NCBI GenBank assembly: GCA_047617985.1
Contig: JBLGBS010000003.1
Location: 14,863-78,862, forward strand
Direction: 5' to 3'
Source of the DNA: SW-4-43-9 sp047617985
Lineage (GTDB): Archaea; Nanohalarchaeota; Nanosalinia; Nanosalinales; Nanosalinaceae
DNA: 64,000 nt
This document shows, piece after piece, positions 30,535 through 39,027 of the stretch (positions within the stretch are counted from its first letter, which is position 1; each line of letters begins with the position of its first letter). The position numbers and the translations under genes were made by a program. The notes beneath the pieces were generated by a model. It saw only the letters and a program-made list of their open reading frames with translations, made no database searches and was not told where the DNA came from.

Positions 30535-33492
30535 CTAACACTTGCTGAACCCGCAGTCAGGGCACTTGTTGCATCCCTCGACTAGCTGGAGCATCCCCCC
30601 GCATTCTGGGCATTCCGGGTTTCCGCCGTTCTGAATGATTGCTGCGGCGTCCGCCTTTTGCTCTTGGTCTGTCTTTGGCTGTGTTTCTCCGGTTGCTTCT
30701 GTGTCTGTTCCACCGAAGTTTTCGACGGTTTGCTGTGTGTCGTGCCCCATATGCCTTTTCATGGCTTCTGCGATTGCGTCAGGTACTGAGTGGATCTGTG
30801 TTCCCTGATCCCATGCGATCTGAGGTGACCGGATGTCGTCCAGCTGTTTCACTACTTCGTCTGCGTCCGCTCCAGTTCGAAGTGCCAGTGAGGTCATTCG
30901 GCCTAGTGCCTGTGTAAACGACTGTGTGTAGCCTCCTGATTTTCCTAGGTTGGCGAAGACTTCGAACGGTCCGTTGTCTTCTGCGTCGTTGATTGTGACG
31001 AACAGGTCGCCGTACGCAGTCTCTATTTCCTGTGTGGTTCCTGAGACTACCTTTGGTCTTTCTTTGACTCCTTTGTTGGCTCCCATGCTTGTGTGGTCGC
31101 CGTTGCCGGAGTCATCTGCCTGGACATTTTCCTGTGTTACTTCTTTCTCCAGTTCTTCCTTGTCTTCGACAGTTTCTGCTTCAACCCCGTCCTCTGTGTT
31201 GATGACTTTGAGGCCTGCTGTTTCCTTGATGCCTGTTGCTTCTGCGAATTCTTCTGAGGATACGAAGTCTTCGACTCCTCCTTTCTCTTCTACAAGTTCG
31301 GAGATTGCGTCGACTGTATCCATGTCAGTTACAGTGTTTTCTGCGTTGGTCTGCATAACTTGGACATCTCTTGTCCCGTCTCTGTAGACTGTCATGCCTT
31401 TGATTCCTAGATCGTAGGCGAGCATGTATGCTTCTCTGACATCTTCTCTTGTTGCTTCGTTAGGGAAGTTGCAGGTCTTTGAGATTCCTGAGTGGTTGTG
31501 TGTCTGGAATGCTGCCTGGATCCGGACATGTTCTTCAGGTTTGACCTGGTCTGAGGTTTTGAAGATTTTCTTGATATGCTGTGGAAGGATCTCATCTGAA
31601 ATGCTTTCGATTCCCTCCCATTCGTTGTTGCGCATCTTCTGTTCTGCGTCTTCCTTGACTTTCTCGACATCGACATTGTTTGCTGTTAGAGCTCTGATGA
31701 AGTAGTCATCGAACTCGACAAGCATGTCCTCTCCCTGAATGTCTTTCGCTACATTCTTGAAGTAGGCGACCTGATAGATTGGTTCACATCCTCCTGAAGT
31801 GTTTCCAATCATTGAGGTGGTTCCGGTTGGTGCGATTGTGACGGTGTTATGGTTTCTCATCTTGATTCCGTCTTCGTACTCCTGTGGATCCATTCCGCCG
31901 GTGTATCTTCTGAACCATTCTTCGTGGTCGGTTGGGTTCGCCCATTTGGATTTCTCCCATTCGTCGAACTCTCCTCTGACATCTGCAAGTCTATTGGATT
32001 CTTCGATCGACCATTTTGTGATGAGTCTCTGGATTTCCTTTGCTGCGACAATTGATTCGTCTGACCCGTACTCGATTCCTAGCTGGATCAGCATCTGTGC
32101 GAATCCCATAAGCCCGAGTCCGACTTTTCTCATTGAGCTGACTTTGTCCTCAATTTCTTCAAGCGGGAAGTCAGACATTGTAACTACATTGTCGAGGAAC
32201 CGTGTGCCTTTCTTTGCTATTTCCTCGAACTTGTCCATTCGGAGTGCGTCCTGCATGTAGTCCTCCATCGCTTCCTCTAAACCTTCCTGTGTTGTGTAGT
32301 CGTAGTCCGGGTGGTTGGCTTTCCATTCGATCCAGTCGAGCCCCATTCCGTCTCCCTGGTCTTCTACCATCAGGGAAAGGTTGATGTGGCCGAGGTTGCA
32401 TGCCTCGTAGTTTTCAAGCGGCTGTTCTCCACAAGGGTTTGTTGCCTCGATTCTGTGCTCCGGATGTTTCTCTGTGTCGAATGAGTGTTCTTTGTTAGTC
32501 TCATCGTACATGAAGAGTCCTGGTTCTCCGTTTCTCCATGCTCCGTCGACAAGTGTCTCCCAGATAAATCGGGCTGGAAGTGTCATCTCTTCTCCGACTT
32601 CGAGGTCGAGATCGTATTCTTTGACTTCTTCTGAGAATGTGGATGCGAAGTCTCTCCAGAAGTTGTCGTCCTTACCTTGGTCGGATCCTGCTGCTTCAGG
32701 GTACCATTCTTCATCGGAGTTGTAGAACTGTGCTGTCATCTCCTTGACTTCGAACGGTTCGTCGGTTCGAGGGTTGATCAGTGTGTATTCCTCGTCGTTT
32801 TTGACGGCTTCCATGAAGTCGTCTGTTAGTCCTACAGAAATGTTGAAGTTGGAGAGGTTTCCTTCCTTTCTCTTTGCGGTTATGAATCGAAGGATGTCAG
32901 GGTGGTCGACCTTCATAATTCCCATCTGGGCTCCTCTTCTCTTTCCGCCCTGCTTGATGGTTCCACACATAGTATCGAAGACCTGCTGGAAGCTCATAGG
33001 CCCGGAGGATACTCCTCCTGTCGATCCTACAATATCTCCTTTAGGTCTCATTAAGTGGAATGGATATCCCATTCCTCCTCCTGACTGGAAGATCTTTGCT
33101 GCGTCGTGTACTTTGTTGAAGATTGAGTCCATGTCGTCTTCAGGGTGTACAACGAAACAAGCGGATAGCTGCTGGAGTTCTGCTCCCGCGTTCATCAGTG
33201 TAGGGGAGTTAGGCATGAACTCCAGGTTGCTCATCATTTCGAAGAATTCCTGCCAGCTGTCTTCATAATCGACATCATCGTATTCTTTGTCCGGCTGCGC
33301 GACATTTTTTGCAACCCTTTCAAACATTTCCTTTGGGGTTTCCTGCACTTCGCCGTTCTCATCCTTGATGAGGTAACGGGCAGGAAGTATCCTGTCGTGA
33401 GCGTTCTCTGTCAGTCTTTCTTCTACGGTTTCGCCTGTAACCCTTTTTACAGGTAGTTTAAAATCAGTTTTTTGCTTAGCGTTTGTTGCCAT
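30535..33492 (-). CDS. nrdJ: ribonucleoside-diphosphate reductase, adenosylcobalamin-dependent (class II)
   Basis: 985-aa enzyme making deoxyribonucleotides; class II reductases generate the thiyl radical from adenosylcobalamin. Hallmarks: SPTLMNAG and LSACFVV (substrate Cys), SGGGMGYPFHLMRP, QGGKRRGAQMGIM, NPCGEQPLENYEACNLGHIN (catalytic Cys-Glu), and a TSCPD-type C-terminal region closing with a zinc-ribbon/redox tail CPECGGMLQL...CNKCPDCGFSKC. It starts about 78 bp after nrdR on the same strand. The dependence on B12 implies uptake or salvage, and no cobalamin synthesis gene lies in this window. Confidence 0.96.
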   Translation of the reverse strand: MATNAKQKTDFKLPVKRVTGETVEERLTENAHDRILPARYLIKDENGEVQETPKEMFERVAKNVAQPDKEYDDVDYEDSWQEFFEMMSNLEFMPNSPTLMNAGAELQQLSACFVVHPEDDMDSIFNKVHDAAKIFQSGGGMGYPFHLMRPKGDIVGSTGGVSSGPMSFQQVFDTMCGTIKQGGKRRGAQMGIMKVDHPDILRFITAKRKEGNLSNFNISVGLTDDFMEAVKNDEEYTLINPRTDEPFEVKEMTAQFYNSDEEWYPEAAGSDQGKDDNFWRDFASTFSEEVKEYDLDLEVGEEMTLPARFIWETLVDGAWRNGEPGLFMYDETNKEHSFDTEKHPEHRIEATNPCGEQPLENYEACNLGHINLSLMVEDQGDGMGLDWIEWKANHPDYDYTTQEGLEEAMEDYMQDALRMDKFEEIAKKGTRFLDNVVTMSDFPLEEIEDKVSSMRKVGLGLMGFAQMLIQLGIEYGSDESIVAAKEIQRLITKWSIEESNRLADVRGEFDEWEKSKWANPTDHEEWFRRYTGGMDPQEYEDGIKMRNHNTVTIAPTGTTSMIGNTSGGCEPIYQVAYFKNVAKDIQGEDMLVEFDDYFIRALTANNVDVEKVKEDAEQKMRNNEWEGIESISDEILPQHIKKIFKTSDQVKPEEHVRIQAAFQTHNHSGISKTCNFPNEATREDVREAYMLAYDLGIKGMTVYRDGTRDVQVMQTNAENTVTDMDTVDAISELVEEKGGVEDFVSSEEFAEATGIKETAGLKVINTEDGVEAETVEDKEELEKEVTQENVQADDSGNGDHTSMGANKGVKERPKVVSGTTQEIETAYGDLFVTINDAEDNGPFEVFANLGKSGGYTQSFTQALGRMTSLALRTGADADEVVKQLDDIRSPQIAWDQGTQIHSVPDAIAEAMKRHMGHDTQQTVENFGGTDTEATGETQPKTDQEQKADAAAIIQNGGNPECPECGGMLQLVEGCNKCPDCGFSKC

Positions 33493-33511
33493 TAAGAGTG
33501 TAACACCTTTT

Positions 33512-33559
33512 GTGAGTATGATTCTGATGTGAAATATGTGTGATTAAGTGAGCATGATT
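33512..33559. promoter_or_regulatory. 12-bp direct repeats between nrdR and nrdJ
   Basis: GTGAGTATGATT (33512-33523) and GTGAGCATGATT (33548-33559), differing at one base and 36 bp apart, lie in the gap upstream of nrdJ. They could be binding sites for NrdR or another regulator of deoxynucleotide synthesis; they do not match the bacterial NrdR-box consensus. Confidence 0.5.
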
Positions 33560-33569
33560 TGTGATGTAG

Positions 33570-34010
33570 TCAGCTTTTTTGAAGCTGTTCGGCTTCCCGG
33601 AGGAAGCTTTCAGCGTTGTCAAACGAGTCGTAGACCGACGCGAACCTCATGTAGGCGACTTCATCTCTTTTCTTGAGTGCTTCTTTAACTGCTTCACCTA
33701 TCTCTTTTGACTTGATCTCTGTCTCGCCCCGGACCTCTTTCTTTACTTCGTCTACGATTTCCTCTACTTCTGAGTTCGAAATTGAGGTCTTTTCTGTGGC
33801 GCGTGTTACTCCTTCGATAATCTTGTTTTCATCGAAGGTTTCCTCGGCACCATCTGACTTGATGACTTTAATATCCAGCTTTTCGGCGGTTTCATATGTT
33901 GTAAACCGTCTTTCACATTCAGAGCATTCTCTGCGTCTTCTAACCTTTTCGCAGGTTTCTCTGGTGTCTACTACTTTGCTGGAGTCGTTGTCACAGTAAG
34001 GGCATTGCAT
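33570..34010 (-). CDS. nrdR: transcriptional repressor NrdR
   Basis: 146-aa zinc-ribbon/ATP-cone regulator of ribonucleotide reductase genes. Residues 1-45 hold the ribbon (MQCPYCDNDSSKVVDTRE then RRRRECSECERRFTTYE), and residues 50-135 the ATP cone (VIKSDGAEETFDENKIIEGV, ending YMRFASVYDSF). Nucleotide sensing by the cone (ATP versus dATP) sets DNA binding in characterised homologues. Genetic linkage to nrdJ fits. NrdR is common in bacteria and rarer in archaea. Confidence 0.95.
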   Translation of the reverse strand: MQCPYCDNDSSKVVDTRETCEKVRRRRECSECERRFTTYETAEKLDIKVIKSDGAEETFDENKIIEGVTRATEKTSISNSEVEEIVDEVKKEVRGETEIKSKEIGEAVKEALKKRDEVAYMRFASVYDSFDNAESFLREAEQLQKS

Positions 34011-34034
34011 CGGTATAGCCTCGTCTAACTGAAA

Positions 34035-34125
34035 TTAACATACTAGATGTTGTGGAGAACCTTGTCCCCTCCCCCACAACATGTCGTGCTTCTGTGACTT
34101 ATTTACTCACGACTTTCTTATAAAC
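34035..34125 (-). promoter_or_regulatory. promoter and structured 5' UTR of nrdR
   Basis: A minus-strand TATA box (34117-34125) predicts a start near 34095, leaving a leader of about 85 nt. Inverted repeats GTCGTG (34083-34088)/CACGAC (34108-34113) and a nested GTGA/TCAC flank the start site, like an operator. In the leader, ATGTTGTGG (minus strand, 34082-34074) pairs with CCACAACAT (34055-34047) over a G-rich loop, while the same CCACAACAT end can instead pair with ATGTT at 34041-34037. A 15-codon uORF (ATG at 34082, TAA at 34035-34037) runs through it. Confidence 0.45.
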
Positions 34126-34211
34126 CCTTTTGTGTTGGATAATATTGAATATTCATTGAAGAGTAGCAAAATAGTGTCATTATTTAAAATCTGGAGTTTC
34201 CCGTTTGACAT

Positions 34212-35045
34212 ATGGACGGCGGATCCGCAGCAGAGAAGACCATAGAGAAAATAACCAGAGAAAGAATGACCAAAATCGCAGAAATACAGGAAGACAGAAA
34301 CGAGGTTTCTTCCAAAAACTGTTCTGATTTCAGGGGAGAAATAAGTTCCATAGTACCAAATATAGAAAAGGTCGAAATTGATACAGATACCGCCGGGCCA
34401 GCAGAGGGGAAGAACAGAAGAACATTCCAGGATGAGGAAAAGACACAGAGACTTGAGTCAGTCTATGAAACTCTTTTCGGGGAAGGCGGATTTGAGATAT
34501 TAAGAGATCAGGAAGCTGAAGCAGTCCACGATCCTGCAAAAATGGGATCGCTCTCATATGAAGGGACAAAAGAGAGACTGCATAACTTCGGACTGCTGGA
34601 AGACAGCGAAATAACACAGACCGGATCCCTTATATATGAAAACTGGAGCGGAATAGAGGAATACCTTAGCTCCCAGGAGAGAGTAGAGGATATAAAGGAA
34701 GAAATCGGTGAAATGGGTATGCCTGGATTTCTGAGGCTTTCTGGAGTAGATGTAGAAGATACAGATAGCTACCTCAGAAACAAATCAAGGTTCGAGAATC
34801 AATGGATCCGAGAGCATGACGGAACAGTTGAACTTTACATGATCACAGATGCTCTTTACTCGAGCAAAGAAAACGACAGCGAGACATTAAGACTTCTAGA
34901 AGATGTTAAGAAAGGAGAAGTCAACCACCCTGAAGGATATGAAGAGATAGGGATCAGAGGAATAAACTCCAAGAAAGAATCCACACTTAACCTTGACGGG
35001 GAGAAAATCTACGGAAAAGTATTGGCCGACTACATGAGTTTTTGA
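34212..35045 (+). CDS. hypothetical protein, 277 aa
   Basis: Acidic soluble protein. The central region (ESVYETLFGEGGFEILRDQE then YEGTKERLHNFGLLEDSEIT) is helical and looks like a tandem of small winged-helix-like units without a clear recognition motif. No membrane segment or cysteine site. Divergent from nrdR, upstream of the PIN-ATPase gene with a 50-bp gap. Unrecognised. Confidence 0.55.
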   Translation: MDGGSAAEKTIEKITRERMTKIAEIQEDRNEVSSKNCSDFRGEISSIVPNIEKVEIDTDTAGPAEGKNRRTFQDEEKTQRLESVYETLFGEGGFEILRDQEAEAVHDPAKMGSLSYEGTKERLHNFGLLEDSEITQTGSLIYENWSGIEEYLSSQERVEDIKEEIGEMGMPGFLRLSGVDVEDTDSYLRNKSRFENQWIREHDGTVELYMITDALYSSKENDSETLRLLEDVKKGEVNHPEGYEEIGIRGINSKKESTLNLDGEKIYGKVLADYMSF

Positions 35046-35095
35046 GCCACCAGTTGGCTTTTCAAACTTGACACTACAGCATAAGATGTAATAAA

Positions 35096-36883
35096 ATGAA
35101 AATCGTCCCCGACACCTCGATCATAATTGATGGAAAACTTTCCGAACTTGCAGAAAAAGGAGAGATAGAAGGAGAAATAGTTATACCGGAGTTTGTGGTG
35201 GACGAGATTGAGAACCAGGCCAACAAAGGACTGGAAATCGGCTTCGCAGGAATAGAAGAGATCAAACAGATCAGAGAACTTGGGGAAGAAAAAGGATTCC
35301 AGGTTTCTTTCACAGGAAGGAAGCCGACAGATGAAGAGATCAAGATGGCTTCAAGCGGGAGGATAGATGCTTTAATCAGAGATGTAGCTGAAGAGATGGA
35401 AGCCACCCTTTACACCGGAGATATTGTTCAGGCAAAGATCGCTGATGCAAAAGGAATCGACCACAGACTGTTTGAAAAAGAAAGAGTTGAGACATTCTCA
35501 CTTAAAGAATACTTTGATGATAAAACTATGAGCATCCACCTGAAGCAGGGTTCAAAGCCTAAAGCCAAAAGAGGGATGCCCGGCGAGTTCAAACTTGAAG
35601 ATATCAGCGAAGAGATTCTGGAGAAAGATGAGATCAACGAGCTGATTCAGGAGACAATTGAGAAAGCCGAGATGAGCGATGATGGTTTAATCGAGATGCA
35701 GAAAGAAGGGGCCACAGTTCTACAGATCGGAAGGTACAGAATAGCAATTTCAAGACCGCCTTTCTCCGAGGCACCGGAGATCACAGCTGTTAGACCTGTC
35801 TCAAAGGTCTCCCTTGAGGACTACGAATTAACTGAGAAATTGATGGAAAGACTGGATGAAACCGCTGAAGGAATACTGATCGCAGGAGCCCCTGGACACG
35901 GTAAATCGACTTTTGCACAGGCACTAGCGGAGCACTACGAGCAGGAAGACCGAATACTGAAGACGATGGAGAAACCAAGAGACCTGGATGTAGGCCCGGA
36001 TATTACACAGTACGCGGAGCTTGAAGGCGATATGGAGAACACCGGCGACTTTCTACTGCTTGTCAGACCGGACTACACGATCTATGACGAGGTTCGGAAA
36101 ACCAAGGATTTCGAGGTTTACTCAGACATGAGGATGGCTGGAGTAGGGATGGTCGGGGTAGTCCACGCATCCGAAGCAGTCGACGCTGTGCAGAGGCTGA
36201 TCGGGCGAGTAGAGCTGGGAATGATCCCTCAGGTAGTTGACACGGTCGTCCATATCGAGAATGCGGAGGTCGCAGAAGTATACAAGTTAGAGCTAACCGT
36301 CAAAGTACCGGAAGGAATGACAGAAGAAGACCTTGCGAGACCGGTCGTCCAGATACAGGAACTGGAGAACAGCAAACCGGTATACGAAATCTACACATAC
36401 GGAGAAGAAACAGTTGTCATACCTGTTGATGAGGAGAAAAGAGAGTCCAGTACCCGGAAACTGGCGAAAAAACAGTTGCTCCACGAACTATCCGGAAGAG
36501 TTGACAACCCTGAGATCGAGTTTATTTCAGACGAGCATATCCGGTTAATGGTTGATGAGGACGAGATCTCACATGTGATCGGATCCGGAGGAGAGAACAT
36601 TGACAGACTTGAGGACGAACTTGGTCTAAACATTACAGTTGAACCTAAAAGCAAGACTTTGAAGAACGGCATCGACTTCCAGGTGGAGGAGCGAGGTAAC
36701 TCCCTGATAATAGATGTCGGAACTGGTATGTCCGGAGAAGACATAGACGTTTACGACGGCGACGAGTTTCTTTTCACTGCTACAGTCGGGAAAAACGGAG
36801 AAATCTCCCTGACCAAAAACTCGGATCTGGCCGGTCGAGTACTGGGAAGCTACGAAGCCGGAAAGCTTGATGTGAAGGTATAA
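35096..36883 (+). CDS. pinA: PIN-ATPase-KH protein (archaeal PINA type)
   Basis: 595 aa in three parts. An N-terminal PIN domain (residues 1-140; acidic sites in VPDTSIIIDGKL, ALIRDVAEEM and LYTGDIVQA), a PilT/VirB11-type hexameric ATPase (about 190-430) with Walker A GAPGHGKST (about 264-272) and YDEVRKTKDFEVYSDMRMAG downstream, and a C-terminal KH domain (HVIGSGGENIDRLEDELG, about 480-505). The characterised Sulfolobus PINA is a hexameric helicase that associates with Holliday-junction proteins. A DNA repair or RNA processing role fits. It heads a cluster with a 5-bp gap to the next gene. Confidence 0.93.
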   Translation: MKIVPDTSIIIDGKLSELAEKGEIEGEIVIPEFVVDEIENQANKGLEIGFAGIEEIKQIRELGEEKGFQVSFTGRKPTDEEIKMASSGRIDALIRDVAEEMEATLYTGDIVQAKIADAKGIDHRLFEKERVETFSLKEYFDDKTMSIHLKQGSKPKAKRGMPGEFKLEDISEEILEKDEINELIQETIEKAEMSDDGLIEMQKEGATVLQIGRYRIAISRPPFSEAPEITAVRPVSKVSLEDYELTEKLMERLDETAEGILIAGAPGHGKSTFAQALAEHYEQEDRILKTMEKPRDLDVGPDITQYAELEGDMENTGDFLLLVRPDYTIYDEVRKTKDFEVYSDMRMAGVGMVGVVHASEAVDAVQRLIGRVELGMIPQVVDTVVHIENAEVAEVYKLELTVKVPEGMTEEDLARPVVQIQELENSKPVYEIYTYGEETVVIPVDEEKRESSTRKLAKKQLLHELSGRVDNPEIEFISDEHIRLMVDEDEISHVIGSGGENIDRLEDELGLNITVEPKSKTLKNGIDFQVEERGNSLIIDVGTGMSGEDIDVYDGDEFLFTATVGKNGEISLTKNSDLAGRVLGSYEAGKLDVKV

Positions 36884-36888
36884 CTCAG

Positions 36889-37443
36889 ATGGAAGACAAC
36901 TTTCGAGAAGACGACGATCTCTCTGATGCACCTGCTCTCCCCGGAGATAGATACGGTTCAAACACTCCTTTTCCGACCGATACCGGCTATAGAACTGACA
37001 CAGCACAGAACATCGATAAGATAATGGGTATAGTAAGCGGTCAGCTGACTGAAATTGGAAGTCGGTGGGAGAAGAAAGAAAATAAACCGGATCCAGGGTG
37101 GTTTCCAGAAAGTACCTACAGCGGCAGAAACGGAGATCTTCAGGTAAGCGGAGAGGACGAAACAATCGAGGTTTTCTACTCTATAGATGATAATGCAATC
37201 TTACCTGAGAAGCTTTTTGATAGAGCGGAAGAACTGGAGTACTGGATGAGAGGTATCAACAGCGAACTTCCCCGGCTGTTCGCGACTAGTAACGGGATTT
37301 CCATGGTTTTCGGAGATGAAATTGAAGACTATGAGGACGAAATGGAGGTATATCTCCGTGATTTCGCACATCTAGCTGACTTTGCTGATAGAGAATCTGA
37401 GGTCTACGATCCGGAAACAGATAAACTGGATGAGTTCTTCTGA
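36889..37443 (+). CDS. hypothetical acidic protein downstream of pinA
   Basis: 184 aa beginning MEDNFREDDDLSDAPALPGD. A disordered acidic N-terminus is followed by a mixed domain (IEVFYSIDDNAILPEKLFDR then AEELEYWMRGINSELPRLFA). It starts 5 bp after the pinA stop, so it is almost certainly in the same operon and may be functionally linked. Not recognised. Confidence 0.6.
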   Translation: MEDNFREDDDLSDAPALPGDRYGSNTPFPTDTGYRTDTAQNIDKIMGIVSGQLTEIGSRWEKKENKPDPGWFPESTYSGRNGDLQVSGEDETIEVFYSIDDNAILPEKLFDRAEELEYWMRGINSELPRLFATSNGISMVFGDEIEDYEDEMEVYLRDFAHLADFADRESEVYDPETDKLDEFF

Positions 37444-37476
37444 TATTCTTTTTAACCAATCTGGATAATTGTCTGT

Positions 37477-38640
37477 GTGAAGCAGTTACAGGTTACGGTT
37501 CCGGGAAAGTTCAAGGATGAAGCAAAGGAGATTCTGGAAGATTACTCGAGCGATGTCTCTGTCTCGGAGGCGGAAAAGAATGATGAAGAGGTTCTTCAGT
37601 TCCATGTAACTGTGGAATCCGATCAGATCGATGAATTATCCGATGAACTGAAGGATATCGAGGATCTGGAGTCCGGCGATCTAACCATCAATGTGATGAA
37701 GCAGGAGTCCCAGATCAAGAAAGGGCAGAAAACTCAGGGTAAAAGCTCTATTCTTTCTCAGGCAGAGATATACAGTCAGGCACAGGAATCAGCTGTATTC
37801 AACCGGGCAGAGTGGAGTCTTGTAGCTCTTTCATCAGTAATTGCTACTTACGGCTTGATAGCCGACAATGTTATCGTTGTTATAGGTGCGATGATGGTTG
37901 CACCGATACTATCGCCGTTCATCTCCGGAGCTCTATCCCTCAATGTCGGTGACAAAAACTTACTGAAGCAGTCGGTGAAAACAGGTTCTATAAGCTTTCT
38001 GCTGGCTGTAATAGTCTCTACTTTAGCTGCTCTTCCTTTCCCTGTCAGCCTGAATCCGTCACTTGCGCTGGTTTCCCAGCCTTCAATTGTAAGCGTTCTG
38101 CTTTCAGTTTTTGTAGGAGCTGCAGCTGCTCTGACATTTGTAACAGGTATGAGAGATGAGATAGCAGGGGTAGCTGTTGCAATCGCCTTAATACCTCCTA
38201 TTGCCAGTATAGGTATCGGCTTTAAGATGATGAACCTCTCAATAATTGCGAACTCATTCGCTGTCGCTCTGATGAACATAGTTTCGATAATTGCCTCCGG
38301 ATTTGTATGCTTCCACTTGCTCGGCATTCGACCCTCTACATACTACAAGAAGAAGCAGGCTGAAGAGATTAGATACGTTATTCCTCTAGCGGTTCTGGTG
38401 CTTTCCGTCCTTGCTGTACCTGTCGCGTTCTCATCTTATGAAAGCTATCAGAACTATACTTCCGAGCAGGATATCCGAAGTTTCGGTGAAGAGTTCTTTG
38501 GCGAAAAGCTTCTTTCTGTCGACGTGGAAAATAACGAAGCTCATTTCTATGTTGTAGGTAACTACAGCGAGTCGGAGCTGGAAAAACGGAAGCCGGAGAA
38601 CTCGGATATTGAAGTAACCCAGCTCAGGGAAGCAGGCTAA
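37477..38640 (+). CDS. DUF389 family membrane protein
   Basis: 387 aa from a GTG start. An N-terminal soluble ferredoxin-like domain of about 80 residues is followed by six to seven membrane helices carrying the DUF389 signature: ALSSVIATYGLIADNVIVVI then GAMMVAPILSPFISGALSL, and AGVAVAIALIPPIASIGIGF. The hydrophobic core is joined to a short extracytosolic C-terminal domain (residues 320-387). The family is widespread in archaea and actinobacteria; function not established. Confidence 0.88.
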   Translation: MKQLQVTVPGKFKDEAKEILEDYSSDVSVSEAEKNDEEVLQFHVTVESDQIDELSDELKDIEDLESGDLTINVMKQESQIKKGQKTQGKSSILSQAEIYSQAQESAVFNRAEWSLVALSSVIATYGLIADNVIVVIGAMMVAPILSPFISGALSLNVGDKNLLKQSVKTGSISFLLAVIVSTLAALPFPVSLNPSLALVSQPSIVSVLLSVFVGAAAALTFVTGMRDEIAGVAVAIALIPPIASIGIGFKMMNLSIIANSFAVALMNIVSIIASGFVCFHLLGIRPSTYYKKKQAEEIRYVIPLAVLVLSVLAVPVAFSSYESYQNYTSEQDIRSFGEEFFGEKLLSVDVENNEAHFYVVGNYSESELEKRKPENSDIEVTQLREAG

Positions 38641-38670
38641 TTATTTAAAAAAGGATTTTTAAACGAAGTT

Positions 38671-39027
38671 ATGGCTTTGGATCAAATTATTCTGGCTTTG
38701 AACACCGCCGGAACGCTAGCCATCGGAAGCATCTGTTTCTTCATAGTTTACACCACGTTTCGAGGAATTGAAGACGATATGATACAGGAATTCTCGAAGA
38801 GATTCCTCATGGCTATAGCAGTTCTTCTGCTGTATGTTTCATACCTGATGGTGTACAACACCTTCTTCCAGGGATCAACTATGGCTAGATACCCACTCTA
38901 CCTTGTACTTGTCGCAGTATTCCTATACATGATTTACGCAGCAATGGCGTTCGAGAAAATTGCAAAGGAATACGGAATTTCACAGGACAAGAAACTGGAA
39001 AAAATGGAAAAGGAAGAACTGGGTTAA
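38671..39027 (+). CDS. small membrane protein, 118 aa
   Basis: Three hydrophobic helices (TAGTLAIGSICFFIVYTTF-like first segment, LMAIAVLLLYVSYLMVYN, YPLYLVLVAVFLYMIYAAMA) and a charged cytosolic tail (DKKLEKMEKEELG). The ATG is about 25 bp from an AT-rich TATA (attttt/ttaaa), consistent with leaderless transcription. Overlaps the convergent CBS gene by 4 bp. Unrecognised. Confidence 0.65.
   Translation: MALDQIILALNTAGTLAIGSICFFIVYTTFRGIEDDMIQEFSKRFLMAIAVLLLYVSYLMVYNTFFQGSTMARYPLYLVLVAVFLYMIYAAMAFEKIAKEYGISQDKKLEKMEKEELG

Noticed and set aside
34011..34211. Cobalamin riboswitch upstream of nrdR/nrdJ
   Set aside because: The B12-box consensus and characteristic multi-helix core were not recognisable; the hairpins seen are simpler and are reported as an unassigned leader.
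36626..37165. 179-codon open frame antisense to pinA and the following gene
   Set aside because: It is a shadow of two well-supported genes, with a Cys/Tyr/Arg-rich sequence unlike this acidic proteome and no promoter.
37848..38327. 159-codon antisense frame inside the DUF389 gene
   Set aside because: Mirror of the membrane-helix codons of a clear family member; no independent support.
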